Source: Tigriopus japonicus
Taxonomy: Eukaryota > Arthropoda > Copepoda > Harpacticoida > Harpacticidae
NCBI GenBank assembly: GCA_010645155.1
Contig: CM021312.1
Span: 9,808,182-9,872,181, forward strand
Direction of reading: 5' to 3'
DNA length: 64,000 bases
Positions 46,471-58,282 of the stretch are shown here, piece by piece; position 1 is the stretch's first letter, and each line of letters starts with the position of its first letter. The position numbers were made by a program, and so were the translations under genes. The notes under the pieces were generated by a model. It did not search any database. It was not told the origin of the DNA and saw only the letters and a list, made by a program, of their open reading frames with translations.

Positions 46471-46568
46471 CGTCGGGGCGTATCTAATTCTTGGGAGGAG
46501 ACGTGGTGTCGTTATTAACGCAGGTTCCTATAGTGAGAGAAGTCCTAGGTTCGAATCTCCTCCCCGAC
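46471..46568 (+). other. tRNA-like sequence with A- and B-box-like motifs
   Basis: TGGTGTCGTTATTAACGC (46504-46521) resembles a tRNA A box and AGGTTCGAATCTC (46547-46559) a B box, 44 nt apart. GTCGGGG (46471-46477) pairs perfectly with CCCCGAC (46562-46568), and GGGAGGAGA (46493-46501) pairs with TCTCCTCCC (46556-46564). The T stem does not form, so this is probably a SINE head or tRNA pseudogene rather than a working tRNA. Confidence 0.35.
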
Positions 46569-47059
46569 TTTTCACAAGGAAACTTTTAGACGTTAATCCA
46601 CACTCAAAGAAAGAGAACCAACCTGATAACATTTGGGCAATGTGAAAGCTGGCTTCGCTAGCCAGGAGAGGCTCAACCCTCCAACCCTAGAACCAAAAAT
46701 CATGTCTAACGACTGGACTGAATCTACTGAACCTTTTTGATTGCTCTCGAAGGATATCGATAGCTTTGATTCAGCATGAATGAGGAAAGCTTTAAATCAG
46801 AAGAACTCAAATACTACCTCTTTCCGACTTCATCTCGTTTTACAATCTCCAAACACTTGATAGAAAGTTTGAAATTCCAATGCAGAGTGTTTGCATCCAA
46901 ACACATATATTACTCGTAAGACGTTTCAAATTGCGACTAAATACCTTCTTTTTGGAGTCCTCAAAATTGTTGTGTTGCATGCATCACTCAGATTCAGAGT
47001 ATCTTCTTTTTCCTTGGGATCAACCAGTTTTGATTCCAAACTCCATCTTGGGTTTGGCA

Positions 47060-47210
47060 CTCAATTTGAGTCAGCATGGTCATTAAAAAAGCAGAGTAAT
47101 GTACAAGATAATGTAGTGCTAAAGGGTATTCAATGGCTCAAGAACTGGAAACACCATAAACAGGTGGCGTCCTAATGCCGATTTGAGGAATATTCCACCT
47201 CTCCTTGCGC
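47060..47210 (+). repeat. Dispersed repeat, copy 2 (direct copy of 8333-8503)
   Basis: Shares TCAATTTGAGTCAGCAT, AACTGGAAACAC, ACAGGTGGCGTCCTAATGCC and GATTTGAGGAA with 8333-8503, in the same order and orientation. Confidence 0.5.
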
Positions 47211-48703
47211 AAAAAAATGACGTAGAGTTGGCATAGAAGGTTAACCTTAAGATGTTCTTGTTAATTCAATTTTCGAGCAAGTAAAAGTTGTTTGATAGTT
47301 TACTTGCTAAGGAGTCAGTACATCACTGATAAAGGGTGTTCCATGAAGGAATATTTCCGCGCCTTGCCACTTTTTTGGTTGTCAATGGTATATACTGGTA
47401 ATTGTTTTGCGTTGAAAGACGGTTCAATGCTTAAATTTGACTCCAAAGAGTTGAGTTTGGAGGGTGGCAGTCAACCGGGATCGAACCATAGCCATCTGCA
47501 CGACCAACCGACACAGTACGCACTACGTTGTGCCTCACCCACTGTACGTACAACACCGCCAGTAAAACCTTATCTCGTGAAGTGCCAATTTTGTAAATAG
47601 CTTATTTTGTCATGGGGACATTTGAACAAGAATTTTGACGCGTTTTTCAAATTCATTTCTTTATGATAGAGAGCCCCGTTTTCTCACGTACGGGCGAATT
47701 CCTACATGCAAAAAAAGATTGCAAATTAGTCTTGCACACTTATTGAATGGAAAAGTAGAAGTCTAGATTTATCACATTAAGGCTATAGATTAGTCATTTT
47801 TGCCTAAGTCAATTTTTAAATGGTTTCATGGTGGGTTTTGTCCACTATTAAAAAAGATTGATTTTGAAAAATTATTGAAATTTGTCTTACCGAGTCTTGA
47901 ATGAAATCAACGGATAACTTTCAACATTTTTCTTGCAAAGAGTAGAGGGCAACAGATTCAAAACAATAAACTCAGATGACATCTATATATTCTTTTTAAT
48001 AAAAAAGAAAAGTTTTTCTTTCGCGAGCCTACCTAACATATTACCTCAATATTTCTCGGAAATTTTGGGATCATTGAGGCAACCATTGCTCAACTACTTT
48101 CCTGGAAAGAATGCATGTCTTAACTACAATTTATTGATGGAATAGGCCCGCTTTCAGTTTTCTTGTTCTTCATTTTCCTTGCAATCAGCTCTCCATTGTA
48201 CAAGAAAAGAATTAGATCGAGAGGTTTGTTGTCCAGTTTTCTAGTTTTTTTGGTGATTTCAATTTGCTGGTTAGCTTGGCTGAGTGAGTTCCTGAAATTG
48301 ATATCAACCTATGTCGAAAAGATATTAAGGAGCTTAGACTTAGATATTCCTTAGCGTGGGATTAGGTGTGATTTTTGTTTCAACATGAATAGTGGTCCCT
48401 TCTTTTAGCATGAAATTTCGACTCTAATACGAGACTCATCCCTGGTTTAAGCCATAAATAGGCTTATTCAAACTTTTGAAAGTTTTTTTTCCGCACCCCG
48501 TGCATCGCATAAATTTTACCAAGGGTTGGTAATTGTCCAAAATACTGAGGTCTCCAAGTTTTTGTACACTTTTTTCTCCAAAACTGATCGGGGAAGCTAC
48601 TCTAAAATGGCCGACTGTCATTAAACGACTTGTTAATCACAGACCATAGCTCTCGTGTTCCCCTGGACCAGATGGTGTGCCATCTCCATTTCCGATACAA
48701 TGC

Positions 48704-48980
48704 TCACGCATTTTTGCCCTTGTTTTTTCCAACTTGATGCGTCACATGTTGGATCAGTGCAAGTTTTGGCGGTGAAACCTTGTAGAAAATGGGCATTATC
48801 CTCCGAATCGTCCCCATTCCTTCATCATCACTCCCGCTGGAGAGAGCTTTAGCACCAGTTGTTGTGGATTTGACCTTGCGATAACTTTGTTTCCCGATGT
48901 TCTTCGTTTTCTGAATAGTGGTATATTCACCAGTGGTTTTGGACTTAGCTTCGACCTGTGGACCACTTTGACACGCAATA
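48704..48980 (-). other. Possible coding exon of an unrecognised protein
   Basis: A GC-richer island, open on the minus strand. The most protein-like frame reads VEAKSKTTGEYTTIQKTK and YRKVKSTTTGAKALSSGSDD, with a possible acceptor at GGTCCACAG| and a possible donor at TACAAG|GTTTCA. A second frame is also open, and no partner exon was found. The upstream end runs into a mobile-element terminus at 48988. Confidence 0.25.
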
Positions 48981-48987
48981 AGCCGTG

Positions 48988-49055
48988 AACAAAATGTCAG
49001 CTTGTTCCCCAAATCAGCGCCCCTTGTGGTCAGATTGAAACATAGTTGCCAGATG
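48988..49055 (+). repeat. Single terminal repeat related to the 30301-30796 element
   Basis: AAAATGTCAGCTTGTTCCCC, CAGCGCCCCTTGTGGTCAGA and TTGAAACATAGTTGCC match the left end of the element at 30301. The matching right end was not found in the window. Confidence 0.6.
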
Positions 49056-49848
49056 GTAATTCTTAATGCCACTCTTTGGCTAAACGTGAAACATTTTTTG
49101 GACAGTTTTATTTCTCCAAAATGTGCGAATTTGATAACCTGATGCCTTTACAAAATGTTATGAGTATCAGAGAAAAACGTGAAGTGTTTACAACTAAAAC
49201 CCAATCACTAGCTTGAACATATTCGATCCCTTAAACAAGAGTGCTACTTTGTTGATCCACATTTACAGCACTTGCTTTAGTTTTCATATCGAGTCTTACA
49301 TGGACAATGTTTACTGCAAAGCAAAGTTTGCTGAAGCTTGGCCGTTTGTAACGGAGTTGGATGCCATGGCCCAATCTTCAAACAATAATTATACTGTTGA
49401 TGATGGTGTCTTCAAGCGGTCAGTTTTTCTGGATCATTGCATCTCGGAGGTTCTAGTTAGATGTACCAAGAACTAGTTAGATTTAGGTCGCCATTTTGAG
49501 GGGTTCCCTTTGTCACATCCGCAAAGTTTGACATCGCGTTGGCAACATTCGGCGAATGTGGATATCAGTTCTCACGGTTCCTGGAGAAGGCCTCGGACCT
49601 GAACAATTGCTTGCTATCGAGCCGACTTTGGACGATATCAATCTTGGAGTACTCTAACAATGGCATGGGTCATTGGATCTAACATCTGGAAGAATTGTTT
49701 GGATATCTAGCCGTCCTTGGTCCCCAATGTCCCACAGGAGCACTCGTTTTTTGGCCTTATTGTGTTGTCTCAAGAAGGTTAGGTCTGCAGGGGCTGGTTC
49801 CGTCATGCTGTGGTCCCACTTTTTCTCGAATGTGTCGTAGTTAAAGAC

Positions 49849-49992
49849 GTGGAGTGCATGCTAATTCTAAGTGACCCGTGGGATGAAGTAAGCTCTTCTA
49901 GTCACTAGAGCGTCTCTAGGCTCTTCTACATTTTATCAATAGACTCTCGAAATTCAAGACGTGGAGTGCCTGCTAGTATTAAGCAACCCCCT
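49849..49992 (+). repeat. Short direct repeat, two units 110 bp apart
   Basis: AAGACGTGGAGTGCATGCTA at 49849 recurs as AAGACGTGGAGTGCCTGCTA at 49959, each followed by a similar TTCTAAGTGACCC / TATTAAGCAACCC. Confidence 0.65.
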
Positions 49993-50096
49993 GTATGTTG
50001 TTGCTTCTTTTCCTCTTTTTTGCAAAGCTTACAGATACTTGGCGTTTCTTTTTGGTTTCATTGTGTAGTAGTGATGTGTTTCAAACCGGGAATGTA

Positions 50097-50388
50097 GCCA
50101 TTTTTTAGTCGGAAGTTTATCGTTCTTAAAAAGGGCAGGTTGTATAGAACTTTTTGAAAAGACCTAGACAGGGGTTAATCAGGTAACACTCGAAATAGTT
50201 CGATTTCGAGTTTCATCGATAGTTTTGAAATGGATTTTGAGTTGGCAGTGCTGCCATATTTTATGGCAGATAAGATCTATTGCCTGTTCAAAAGTTTAGT
50301 TGTGGTCAGCTTTTTGACCCTAAAAAAAACAAAATGGCAAAACTTTGCCAAAATTCCAACTCGGAAACACACCAGTATTGTGTAGCCA
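50097..50388 (+). repeat. ~295-bp direct repeat, unit 1 (unit 2 at 50704-51001)
   Basis: Shared anchors in order: GCCATTTTTTAGT, AACTTTTTGA, GACCTAGACA, GGTAACACTCGAA, GATTTTGAGTTGGCAG, GCTGCCATATTTTA, AAGTTTAGT and AGCTTTTTGACCCTAAA. The second unit starts 607 bp later in the same orientation. Non-coding; a tandem duplication or two insertions of one element. Confidence 0.7.
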
Positions 50389-50703
50389 TTTTTTCACATT
50401 TGACAAGTTGTGTTCTTCAAAAAGACTAAAGTTGCTCTTGTTTGTCACAACAGTGTTCAGAAATCCATTAGAGGGCTTCTCTTTCTTCTTTTGGTGGCAA
50501 ATTCAAGGCAAATTTAATGCCGTTAAAGCACAGAGTTGTTCCTGATTTTTTGTTCTCTTGGCTTGTGGTCGAATTCACATTTTTTATTTAGAAAATTGTG
50601 ATTTTGCAAGTAACTCCCTTCCAAGGTGAAAACGCAAAAAATGCAAAAAAACATAATTTTAACAAATATAGTTTTTAGCGATGGGTTTCGAGTAGGCAGT
50701 GTT

Positions 50704-51001
50704 GCCACTTTTTACGTGAAGTTTAATCGCTTTCAAAAAAGGCGAGTTCTATTAAACTTTTTGACCAAAGACCTAAACAAGGACTAATTTGGCAACACTC
50801 GAACTAAATCGAGTTCAAGTTCCATCGGTAGTTATAAAAATTGATTTTGAGTTGGCAGCGCTGCCATATTTTACTTGAGGATTCGTAAATCTTGCCCTTT
50901 GAGAAGTTTAGTAGTGGTAAGCTTTTTGACCCTAAAGGGCCAAAACGGCATAAGGACCTGGCAAAACAAGAACTTGAAATCCATCAGTACTAGTTGCGTC
51001 A
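50704..51001 (+). repeat. ~295-bp direct repeat, unit 2
   Basis: Counterpart of 50097-50388, with GCCACTTTTTACGTGAAG, GGCAACACTCGAAC, GATTTTGAGTTGGCAGCG and GCTTTTTGACCCTAAAG. The ~315 bp between the units are unrelated to them. Confidence 0.7.
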
Positions 51002-53041
51002 TATGCTTGGAACGATTCACACTGGAATCGTCATTTTTTTATTTTTATTTCGGACTATTCATGCAGCTACAAGGAAAGAAATATTTTGTAATTATTAGAG
51101 AAAGACAGTTTCATTATTAGCATTGAGTTCCAATTTTGGAAAAAAAAGAAATTAGTCTAGGTTTAGTCTTTTTCGCAATCATCCCTGGTTAAGAGTTAAC
51201 TCAAAAATTTGATGGAGAGGGTGTTCAAATTCGTTTGGTCGTATTGTTCTAATTCCAAGCCCCACATTTCATGGAACCTTGTTGATGAAAAAGTTCAATT
51301 TGTTTACCTCATCATTTCCTTAGTGAGGGGTTTCAAAATGTTCTAAGAGGGTAGACAAGGACCCCTGGTTTTGTACAAGTCATCTGCATTGTAAATGGTC
51401 TACAATGAAGTCTTAATCTTAGATCGTTTCAAATTAGAGCCAATCAAAGTTTTCGATCACCTCATGAAATGAGTGCAGAAACGGTAGCATCTTGATTGCA
51501 ATTTTTTGAGGCACTACTGGAAAGAGATGGTTTCTGAGTTTGTTCATAAATATTTGTCAATCAATCAAATCGAAGATTTTGCAAAAAGCAAATGTCTGCG
51601 ATTCGTGAATGGACCTGGGACATAAATAGATTTCTATTTTGTCGAGTTGTTCCGTGATTCTCCCATGTAGGCAAAAAGAGATGCTGGGATTCAAACAAAT
51701 CCAAGGAATCACCTTGATGTTAAACAGGTGGAAATATTGAGAGGCTCGCGAGTTTGTGTCATAAAATCCCCTTGTCAAGGTGTTTTTGTTGCCTTCCACT
51801 CTTCGCATGAAATATGAACGAGATTATCATCCAATATTATTTAAGTCATGGTTAAACAAATTTCAAATACCGGCAAACTGAAGGGTTGACGGGATCTGCC
51901 AAAAAGTACGGCTCAGAAACAACATTTGTTCACATGAAAGTCTGGCCTTCTCCTCCATTTCTTGGCAACGCTGCCGATTAACATCTGGTTGATTGGCTAA
52001 TCGCTAGGGGTAAGACGAAGTTGCTAAATGTAAAATTCTTAATTTTGATGCTTTGATCAAATGATCAAATTTAATAACTTTTCGATTTTTCGCAACAAAC
52101 TGCAACTTTTGTATCCTACCAAGTATTAGTATTAAGACTGAGTTCATAACTGAACAAAATGTAATGCATTATCATAATTTCTAACGTCAAAATCTTGGAC
52201 AGGTTAATATTTTTGGCTGAAGTAAGTTTGCATATTTTTGGGTTACTTTATCATATGCCATATGATAGGCCAGTTTTCACATCTTTAGGTTAAAAACAAA
52301 TTGAAATCAATTTTTCGATGAAAAAAAAATCAAATATAAACTGTCAAAAATTAAACTTGCACCAAAAATACCGTTTTTTTCAAATTTGCCATTTTTCGAT
52401 CTTTTTTCGCACCAAATCGCAAAAATTTACTCTTTTGTATCGATCACTTTCATCCTGAAGGAAATTGTTCGTATTAAATATTTTGCTTGTATTTTCTCAG
52501 GACATTTTCAAAAAAAAAAATATTTTTTTAACGGAAGCCAACGGTTAAACAAAACACAAATTTATGATTACGAAATCTTTATGCCAAGAATTGTCTTTTA
52601 GGCCAGAAAATAGCACCTTTTAAGCATCTTAAATTAAGTGAAACTTTTAACAAAAAATATTGCAACTTCAAGGCTATAAGTTTTTCCGAGCGTAATAGCG
52701 TAGACAAAGAAGTTGAATGCCTGCCTGCTAATCAAGAGATTGCGAATTTGAATAAAAGTGAGGGTAGCTTTTGAATAAATTGAATTATAAAAATAGAGTT
52801 TTCCCCTTTCGTTAGGCAATTTGTTTTACTGTATGTTTTTTATATAGAATTACTAAAACCACCATGGTGTCCGAAGTTTTGTTACCCTGCTCTGATGACA
52901 AAAATAGTCTTAAAACAGTCAATACACAAGTTGACTAACATTGTGATTATGACATGGCGCAATGGCTAAGCCAAATGCAGCCTAGTGATTGACCTAAAAA
53001 CAATCACCATTGTCCAACCAAATCGTTCAACGTAATTAAAC
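51002..53041. other. Non-coding A+T-rich interval
   Basis: No gene, complete element or RNA gene recognised. Confidence 0.5.
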
Positions 53042-53049
53042 TCTCGTTA

Positions 53050-53079
53050 AACGACGCGAGCTCCACAAGGGCCGTCGAT
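53050..53079 (+). other. Hairpin motif, copy 1 (variant stem)
   Basis: AACGACG / CGTCGAT (6 of 7 pairs) encloses CGA, then GCTC-CACAA-GGGC. The loop matches the copies at 53891 and 56067, while the stem bases differ and still pair. Confidence 0.45.
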
Positions 53080-53185
53080 CTTGGTGGCGATTGACTACAT
53101 CTCATTTGAGACCAAAGTCAACTTTAACAATTCAAAGTATCTCACAGATACTTGATGTTGAATTTCTCTCATAAGAGCTCTCTAA

Positions 53186-53258
53186 GACGACCTAGATGAG
53201 GTATGGCACAATTTGCTATATCTCATTCGTATAAGGTCAGGGTTTAATCCTGGCCGTC
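53186..53258 (+). other. Degenerate tRNA-like sequence (CAT-type anticodon loop)
   Basis: 73 nt. GACGACC pairs with GGCCGTC at 6 of 7 positions, TATAT-CTCATTC-GTATA forms an anticodon-like arm, AGGTC resembles a variable loop, and CAGGGTTTAATCCTG a T arm. The D arm does not form. Likely a tRNA pseudogene or SINE head; chance is possible. Confidence 0.25.
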
Positions 53259-53549
53259 CGTCACCCTCTTCACGCTGAATTGTTTTGAGACAAAGCACAG
53301 CGTGCCCAAAAAATGCAAGAAGTGGTATTATTCCTTTACGGACTACCTAATCTTGAGGACCTAATGACCTAAGAAAGATGGATAATTTGCATAATTTGCA
53401 ACTCATATTGTCACTTGAAGGAAGATTAAGAGGACACCACAGGAAAAGGCGCTTAACACAACCAAAGTGTAAACCACACACATGGTCAATATTCAAGAAA
53501 AACAGCCACGCTGTTCTACACTACTACTTCAAGGACATCTTTAATCAAC

Positions 53550-53760
53550 AACTGATTGGGAGGTCTCAATACTTTGCCACCCCAAAACTGCATCCGTGAA
53601 CAAAAGTTTGAACTGTTTGCACATTTCCTTAAAAATCAATGTGCCCAGCAGAACATGATTTTTGTGTCACGAAGCTCTGAGGATACGCAACTTTTTTCTA
53701 CACCAATAGTCACACTTAACGGAATCCATGAAGCTGGCAACAAGTGCTCCCTGGGTAGGG
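53550..53760 (+). repeat. Dispersed repeat, copy 1 (copy 2 near 58090-58270)
   Basis: TGGGAGGTCTCAATACTTTG, CTGCATCCGTGAACAAAAGT and ATTTTTGTGTCACGAAGCTC have diverged counterparts in order at 58090-58270. A GGGGTTCGAATCC B-box-like motif lies just downstream (53757-53769). Confidence 0.4.
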
Positions 53761-53890
53761 GTTCGAATCCTTTGTCAGAGGGAAGCCTGATCCTAAAGCT
53801 TAAATGTCTACTGAAGAAAATTCTTGAAGTCCATCTTTTGTTTTGAGTTGTTGATTGGTGAGGTGGAGATCAAATTACCAACATTTGTAG

Positions 53891-53919
53891 ACTAACGTGA
53901 GCTCCCCAGGGCCGTTAGT
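53891..53919 (+). other. Hairpin motif, copy 2
   Basis: ACTAACG (53891-53897) pairs perfectly with CGTTAGT (53913-53919). Between them TGA is followed by GCTC-CCCA-GGGC, a second 4-pair stem (one G-T). Confidence 0.55.
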
Positions 53920-56066
53920 AGTGGCTCAAAGAGATATTGGGTGTGTGAGTGTGTATACTGGAGGTATTGCCAACCAAATGGTTTGCTTTACAAAGGATGA
54001 CTTATGATAAGAGTATTGGTTGGCAGTGGATGAGGGAGAGGGTACCCCCTGTGGCAAATCTAACATGCATGCAAATGCACAAAAGTCGTGATGTTAGCAC
54101 TACAGACTTTAACAATTGGAGAGATGGTTGGAGCAATTTTGCATTGACTATGCAATCTAATTAGCACCTTTAAACCCATCCATGGAATTATCCTTCCAAA
54201 GTAATGAACAGTGTTTTCATCACTTAGGACTTTCTCAAGACATTCCCAGACAAAAACCTACCATGGGAATGTTATGAAGGTTGTCTCATAAGATATTTAG
54301 CATCTTATTTGACTAAAACCTCCATGAATGGAAAGCAGCGTGCTCTCAAGCAATGCAAGGTCTTGACTTCATTTTATAATTTTATAAGATTTGAATGGTG
54401 ATGAGAAATCTGAAAATTTCTTACTTCATACAAAACTTTTGACAACCTGAGAGTTGTATCAGCAATTTCAGAATGGCGGAAAGCATCTTGAGTCCTCTTC
54501 CCAAATGGTTTAAATAGATCAAACTATAACCACAATGAGCGGAGGTCAAAGCAAGAGTCTAAGCCTTTCTTTTAGAATTCTGAATCTCTTTAACAGACTT
54601 TTTTAATTGGAAGCTCTGTGCTTGCATAAAAACACTAATCGGCATTGCCTTTAAGGTAATGGACCAATATTTGCAAAATGACATAGCAAACATTTTTGAC
54701 TAAAAATGTTTTCAAATACCCTCTACCAAAAACGTGGTTTAAGCTTTACACAACCACAAGATCTCATTCTCAAAATCATATGTATGATTGGGGATTGGGC
54801 TTGACCACAAAACTAGTATTTTCTTTGGCAAACTTCAAGTTGGAGAAAAACCAAATGGCTTTTCATTAACATGATCTTTGAAATCAGCCAGATATCAGTG
54901 GCTCTACTTTGAAGTGTCTTGATCAAATTTAACTTTGATCAAATGAAACAAATACAATTACCAGCCTTCATTCTGTAGGTAGCATTGTTACAACACCATT
55001 TTTAGAGTACTTCCCCCTTCAAGGAAGGAAATCATTAGGGTCTGTCCCTCATTATTCTAATCCAGAATATAGGGGCTAACCCTACATGAGTATTTTTTAA
55101 AATGAACACAAACTAATCTAGGTTGATTGGTGGTTGATCATCTCTTATTATAGAGTGAACACCTGGACAATCAAGACCCTTGAAAGTTCAGCAACTTTAA
55201 TTTCTTATGTTGAAAACAGGGAATGAGAAAGAGAAATAATCTCCTTTTGTAACAAAGCAGAACTTCCCAAATTTTTGGATTTGGTATATTTGGAATCTTT
55301 AGAAATTTATATTTCCGTACTAAAAGGGATCTCCTTCTTGTGTTTTTCAAAGCAAGGATCATGTGCTGCATTAATGGCTTTAGCAATTTAGCAAAGAAAG
55401 GAATACTTAACTCACAATAACTTTCTGTTATGTGTTTTATATTATTGAAAGAAAAACCAATACAATAGAGCAAACCACTCAAGTAAAGCTTTTAAAGCTT
55501 TGACAAAGACTTCTGAAATATTATTTGCCTTTCTTTCACCTTGTATTTCATTTTCAATCTGTTGAGATTGGATATTGAAAATAAGTTTCAAAATGAGAGG
55601 TTTTGCAACCAAGTAATTGTACCGTTACATTTTCATCATAGTAACAAGGCCTCAAGTAGTATTCTATAATATGTCTGTCATTAAGCTATCCTTGCATAAG
55701 GTTACCAAGCTAAAACAGTTTCTAAAAAGAAGCCTATTACTTACTACTCACTGAATTCTAAGACTTAAACTGGAATTCAGCAACTGTGTTATTGCTTGGC
55801 GCAATTGAAAACCTCACTGCTGCCTTGTAATTCTTACCATTGACTGAATGGTGATTGATTGTGACCAACCGGTTCAAGAACTTTTCACTGGAAATCAACT
55901 AAATCCCGTTTTGAAGAAGGCCAGGCCAAACGTCAACCAACTCTCATATTGGAGTTTGACAAACCTCTCACGCTCTCAGAGAGAACACAACGAATCCTTT
56001 ACCAAAAGAGGGCGCTACCTCACCAGGATCCTAATGCACGCTTGGCCAACTTAGAACATAGCTGAG
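53920..56066. other. Non-coding A+T-rich interval
   Basis: No exon or complete mobile element recognised. Short frames lack coding character. Confidence 0.5.
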
Positions 56067-56095
56067 ACTAACGTGAGCTCCACAGGGCCGTTAGT
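56067..56095 (+). other. Hairpin motif, copy 3
   Basis: ACTAACG (56067-56073) and CGTTAGT (56089-56095) with TGA and GCTC-CACA-GGGC inside; identical to copy 2 except one loop base. Confidence 0.55.
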
Positions 56096-57324
56096 ATGTG
56101 CTTTTTAAGATCCCTTTTCATCATGGAAGAAAGGAAAAGAGTTTTGAAATCTAAATGGAATCATTGAGGATTTGCGGATATATATCAACAGATATCCTTT
56201 ATGGAAAGGATGAGGACCCAATGCCAGGATTTTTGGCAAATGCTGAATCAGTGAATAATTGAGTCAGTGCATCTGGTGCTCCCATCTCAGACTTTTTCAG
56301 GTTGAAAGATGGTTGAGACAATTTCGATTTGATCTGAGAACTTGTTTTTCACCAAAAACCTGGCAAGACAAGGAATAGTGAGAGATAAATAACTTCAATT
56401 ACACAATTGTCATTGCCATAACACTGAAATTAAGATGTAGGCAAACAAGAGCATTTGAAGTGTTCTTTTTTAACATTTGGTATTGAATTTATCAACATCC
56501 TTTAAAGTTGTGTAAAACAATATGTTTCAAGTATTTTTAGGCTGTGTTTAAAATCAGAGATGTTGACCAGAATATTGGTTTCTCATAGGCAAAAAAAAAA
56601 AACTTACATAAAGTTAGTAAAGAACGTAGAATTAGCCTTTGTGCTATTTTTTTCTGGACAGGATCAGTGATATTATATAAAGCGCCCAAATTAATACTTT
56701 TTGGGAAAATGTCGTTTTTGCTATTTTCGTTAACAACAAATAAGATGTTAAATGTAAAAAATGAGCAGTTTTAAGTGATCTGTTCTTGCTAGTTTCTTTG
56801 CTTACACTTTTTGACTTTTAATCTAGTTTTTGGCTTATTTCAAGCCATTCCCCACAGAGTTTGATACATTTACTTTCAATTTTTGGTCAATTATATGGAT
56901 ACTTTGATCTACTGAAAAAAGCAAAGTTTTTCACAAAGTGAAACTAATGCAAAGAAAATTGAGTTCAAATCATTAGCAATTAAATAATAAACCATGTCTG
57001 TACCTCCAATGGAGTTGGACATGAAAAAAATCAGGTTGAAAAGATGTGAAAGATGTTAATCCTTCAGCAATATTTCCCATTATTTAAGTAAAATAATTTT
57101 GCTTTTAATTGTAACAATCTAATTGAAGTGTTTCTGTTCTTGTTTGCTAAAATTTTCAAAATTGGCTCTTCACGAGATAGTCATAAATTTGATCACGTTC
57201 ATCCCGTTGGAATGCGGAACAAGCGAAGACCTAAGACAATTTGAGCACATTTGTCCACATTTCCCAATGGACTATTTAGAAGGAAAACTGTGATTTCCGT
57301 CCCCTAGATGGCGTTTTCACGCAC

Positions 57325-57388
57325 TTCAACATAACTCGCTTGGGTGCCCCCTATTGTTCTCAAAATGAACAACTCACCGTACGTTAGA
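57325..57388 (-). repeat. Dispersed repeat, copy 2 (inverse of 7552-7606)
   Basis: On the minus strand reads GGTGAGTTGTTCATTTTGAG then GGGGGCACCCAAGCGAG, matching 7552-7606. CGCCATCTAGGGG follows on the minus strand. Confidence 0.5.
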
Positions 57389-57610
57389 GGGCATTGTTTA
57401 GGAAGCTCACTTTAGAGTTCTAGCTCAGTTGAGCTACAGACATAGAGTTCTATTAAATACTAGAGGTAGTGTACCAAGTAGGGCTAATGACTTGAGTTTA
57501 CCATTACGTTTCGCGCATTGTACTAAAATTGTTGCATAAGTAAGATTGAGTCAGTCAATAATCACCAAGAAGCAGCTGAATGGTTGTTACAATTTTCTGC
57601 CAAAATAGGA

Positions 57611-57686
57611 NNNNNNNNNNNNNNNNNNNNNNNNNNNNNNNNNNNNNNNNNNNNNNNNNNNNNNNNNNNNNNNNNNNNNNNNNNNN
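57611..57686. other. Assembly gap (76 N)
   Basis: Run of undetermined bases; sequence on either side is non-coding. Confidence 1.
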
Positions 57687-58282
57687 CCATAAAAATGTGT
57701 CACTGGTTCTCAATTGTTGAGTGGTCAAAAGCACCAGATCATTTCAAATGTGTGAACGGGCAAATGTCAACCATGTCAGTAAGTGGATTTGCTCTAAAGT
57801 TAGGTCCAAAGTCAAGTATGCAGAGACGCAAAGAAAATAGTTGGCTGGGCATAGTCATTTGTGAGAAGCAAAAGCTTTATTTTCATTATATCACATATAT
57901 CAATACACAGTATTGATATTTGGATCACTTTTCTCCTCTCCCATAGTTACTGTCTTGACCCAAAGAGGGTTAAAAAGCTGATTTGACATGAAAATGAAAG
58001 AATATTATTGCAAACTTTTTGCATGAGGCGAGTTCATAAGCAATGCCAATACGGTCCTTTAATGAATAGCTGACTGGGAGGTCACAGTACATAAGACTGG
58101 GAGGTCACTTTATTAATACAGCTCCCAAAATTGAACCTTGACACAAAAGTTTGACCCATTTTCCAACTTCTCGATGTCCACTAGACACCAAAAAACAGAA
58201 ATTATGTGTTACAAAGCTCAAAGGTTGCACGTGTTTTCTGTTTCATTGGTTGCGCTTAAAGGACTTTTTGCTATTTCAGAGC

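Larger units (their letters stand above)
56096..58282. other. Non-coding interval around the assembly gap
   Basis: Holds the inverted dispersed repeat at 57325-57388 and the N run at 57611-57686. The open frame crossing the Ns is an artefact. Confidence 0.5.

Noticed and set aside
47292..47600. 102-codon plus-strand frame and a reverse B-box-like GGGATCGAACC at 47477-47487
   Set aside because: The frame has no domain; the B box lacks a convincing A box at tRNA spacing, so neither a gene nor a tRNA is called.
53757..53769. GGGGTTCGAATCC resembling a tRNA B box
   Set aside because: No acceptor stem or clear A box at the right distance; the surrounding sequence belongs to a dispersed repeat.
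57584..57916. 110-codon frame spanning the assembly gap
   Set aside because: Most of its length is undetermined bases or ordinary non-coding sequence.
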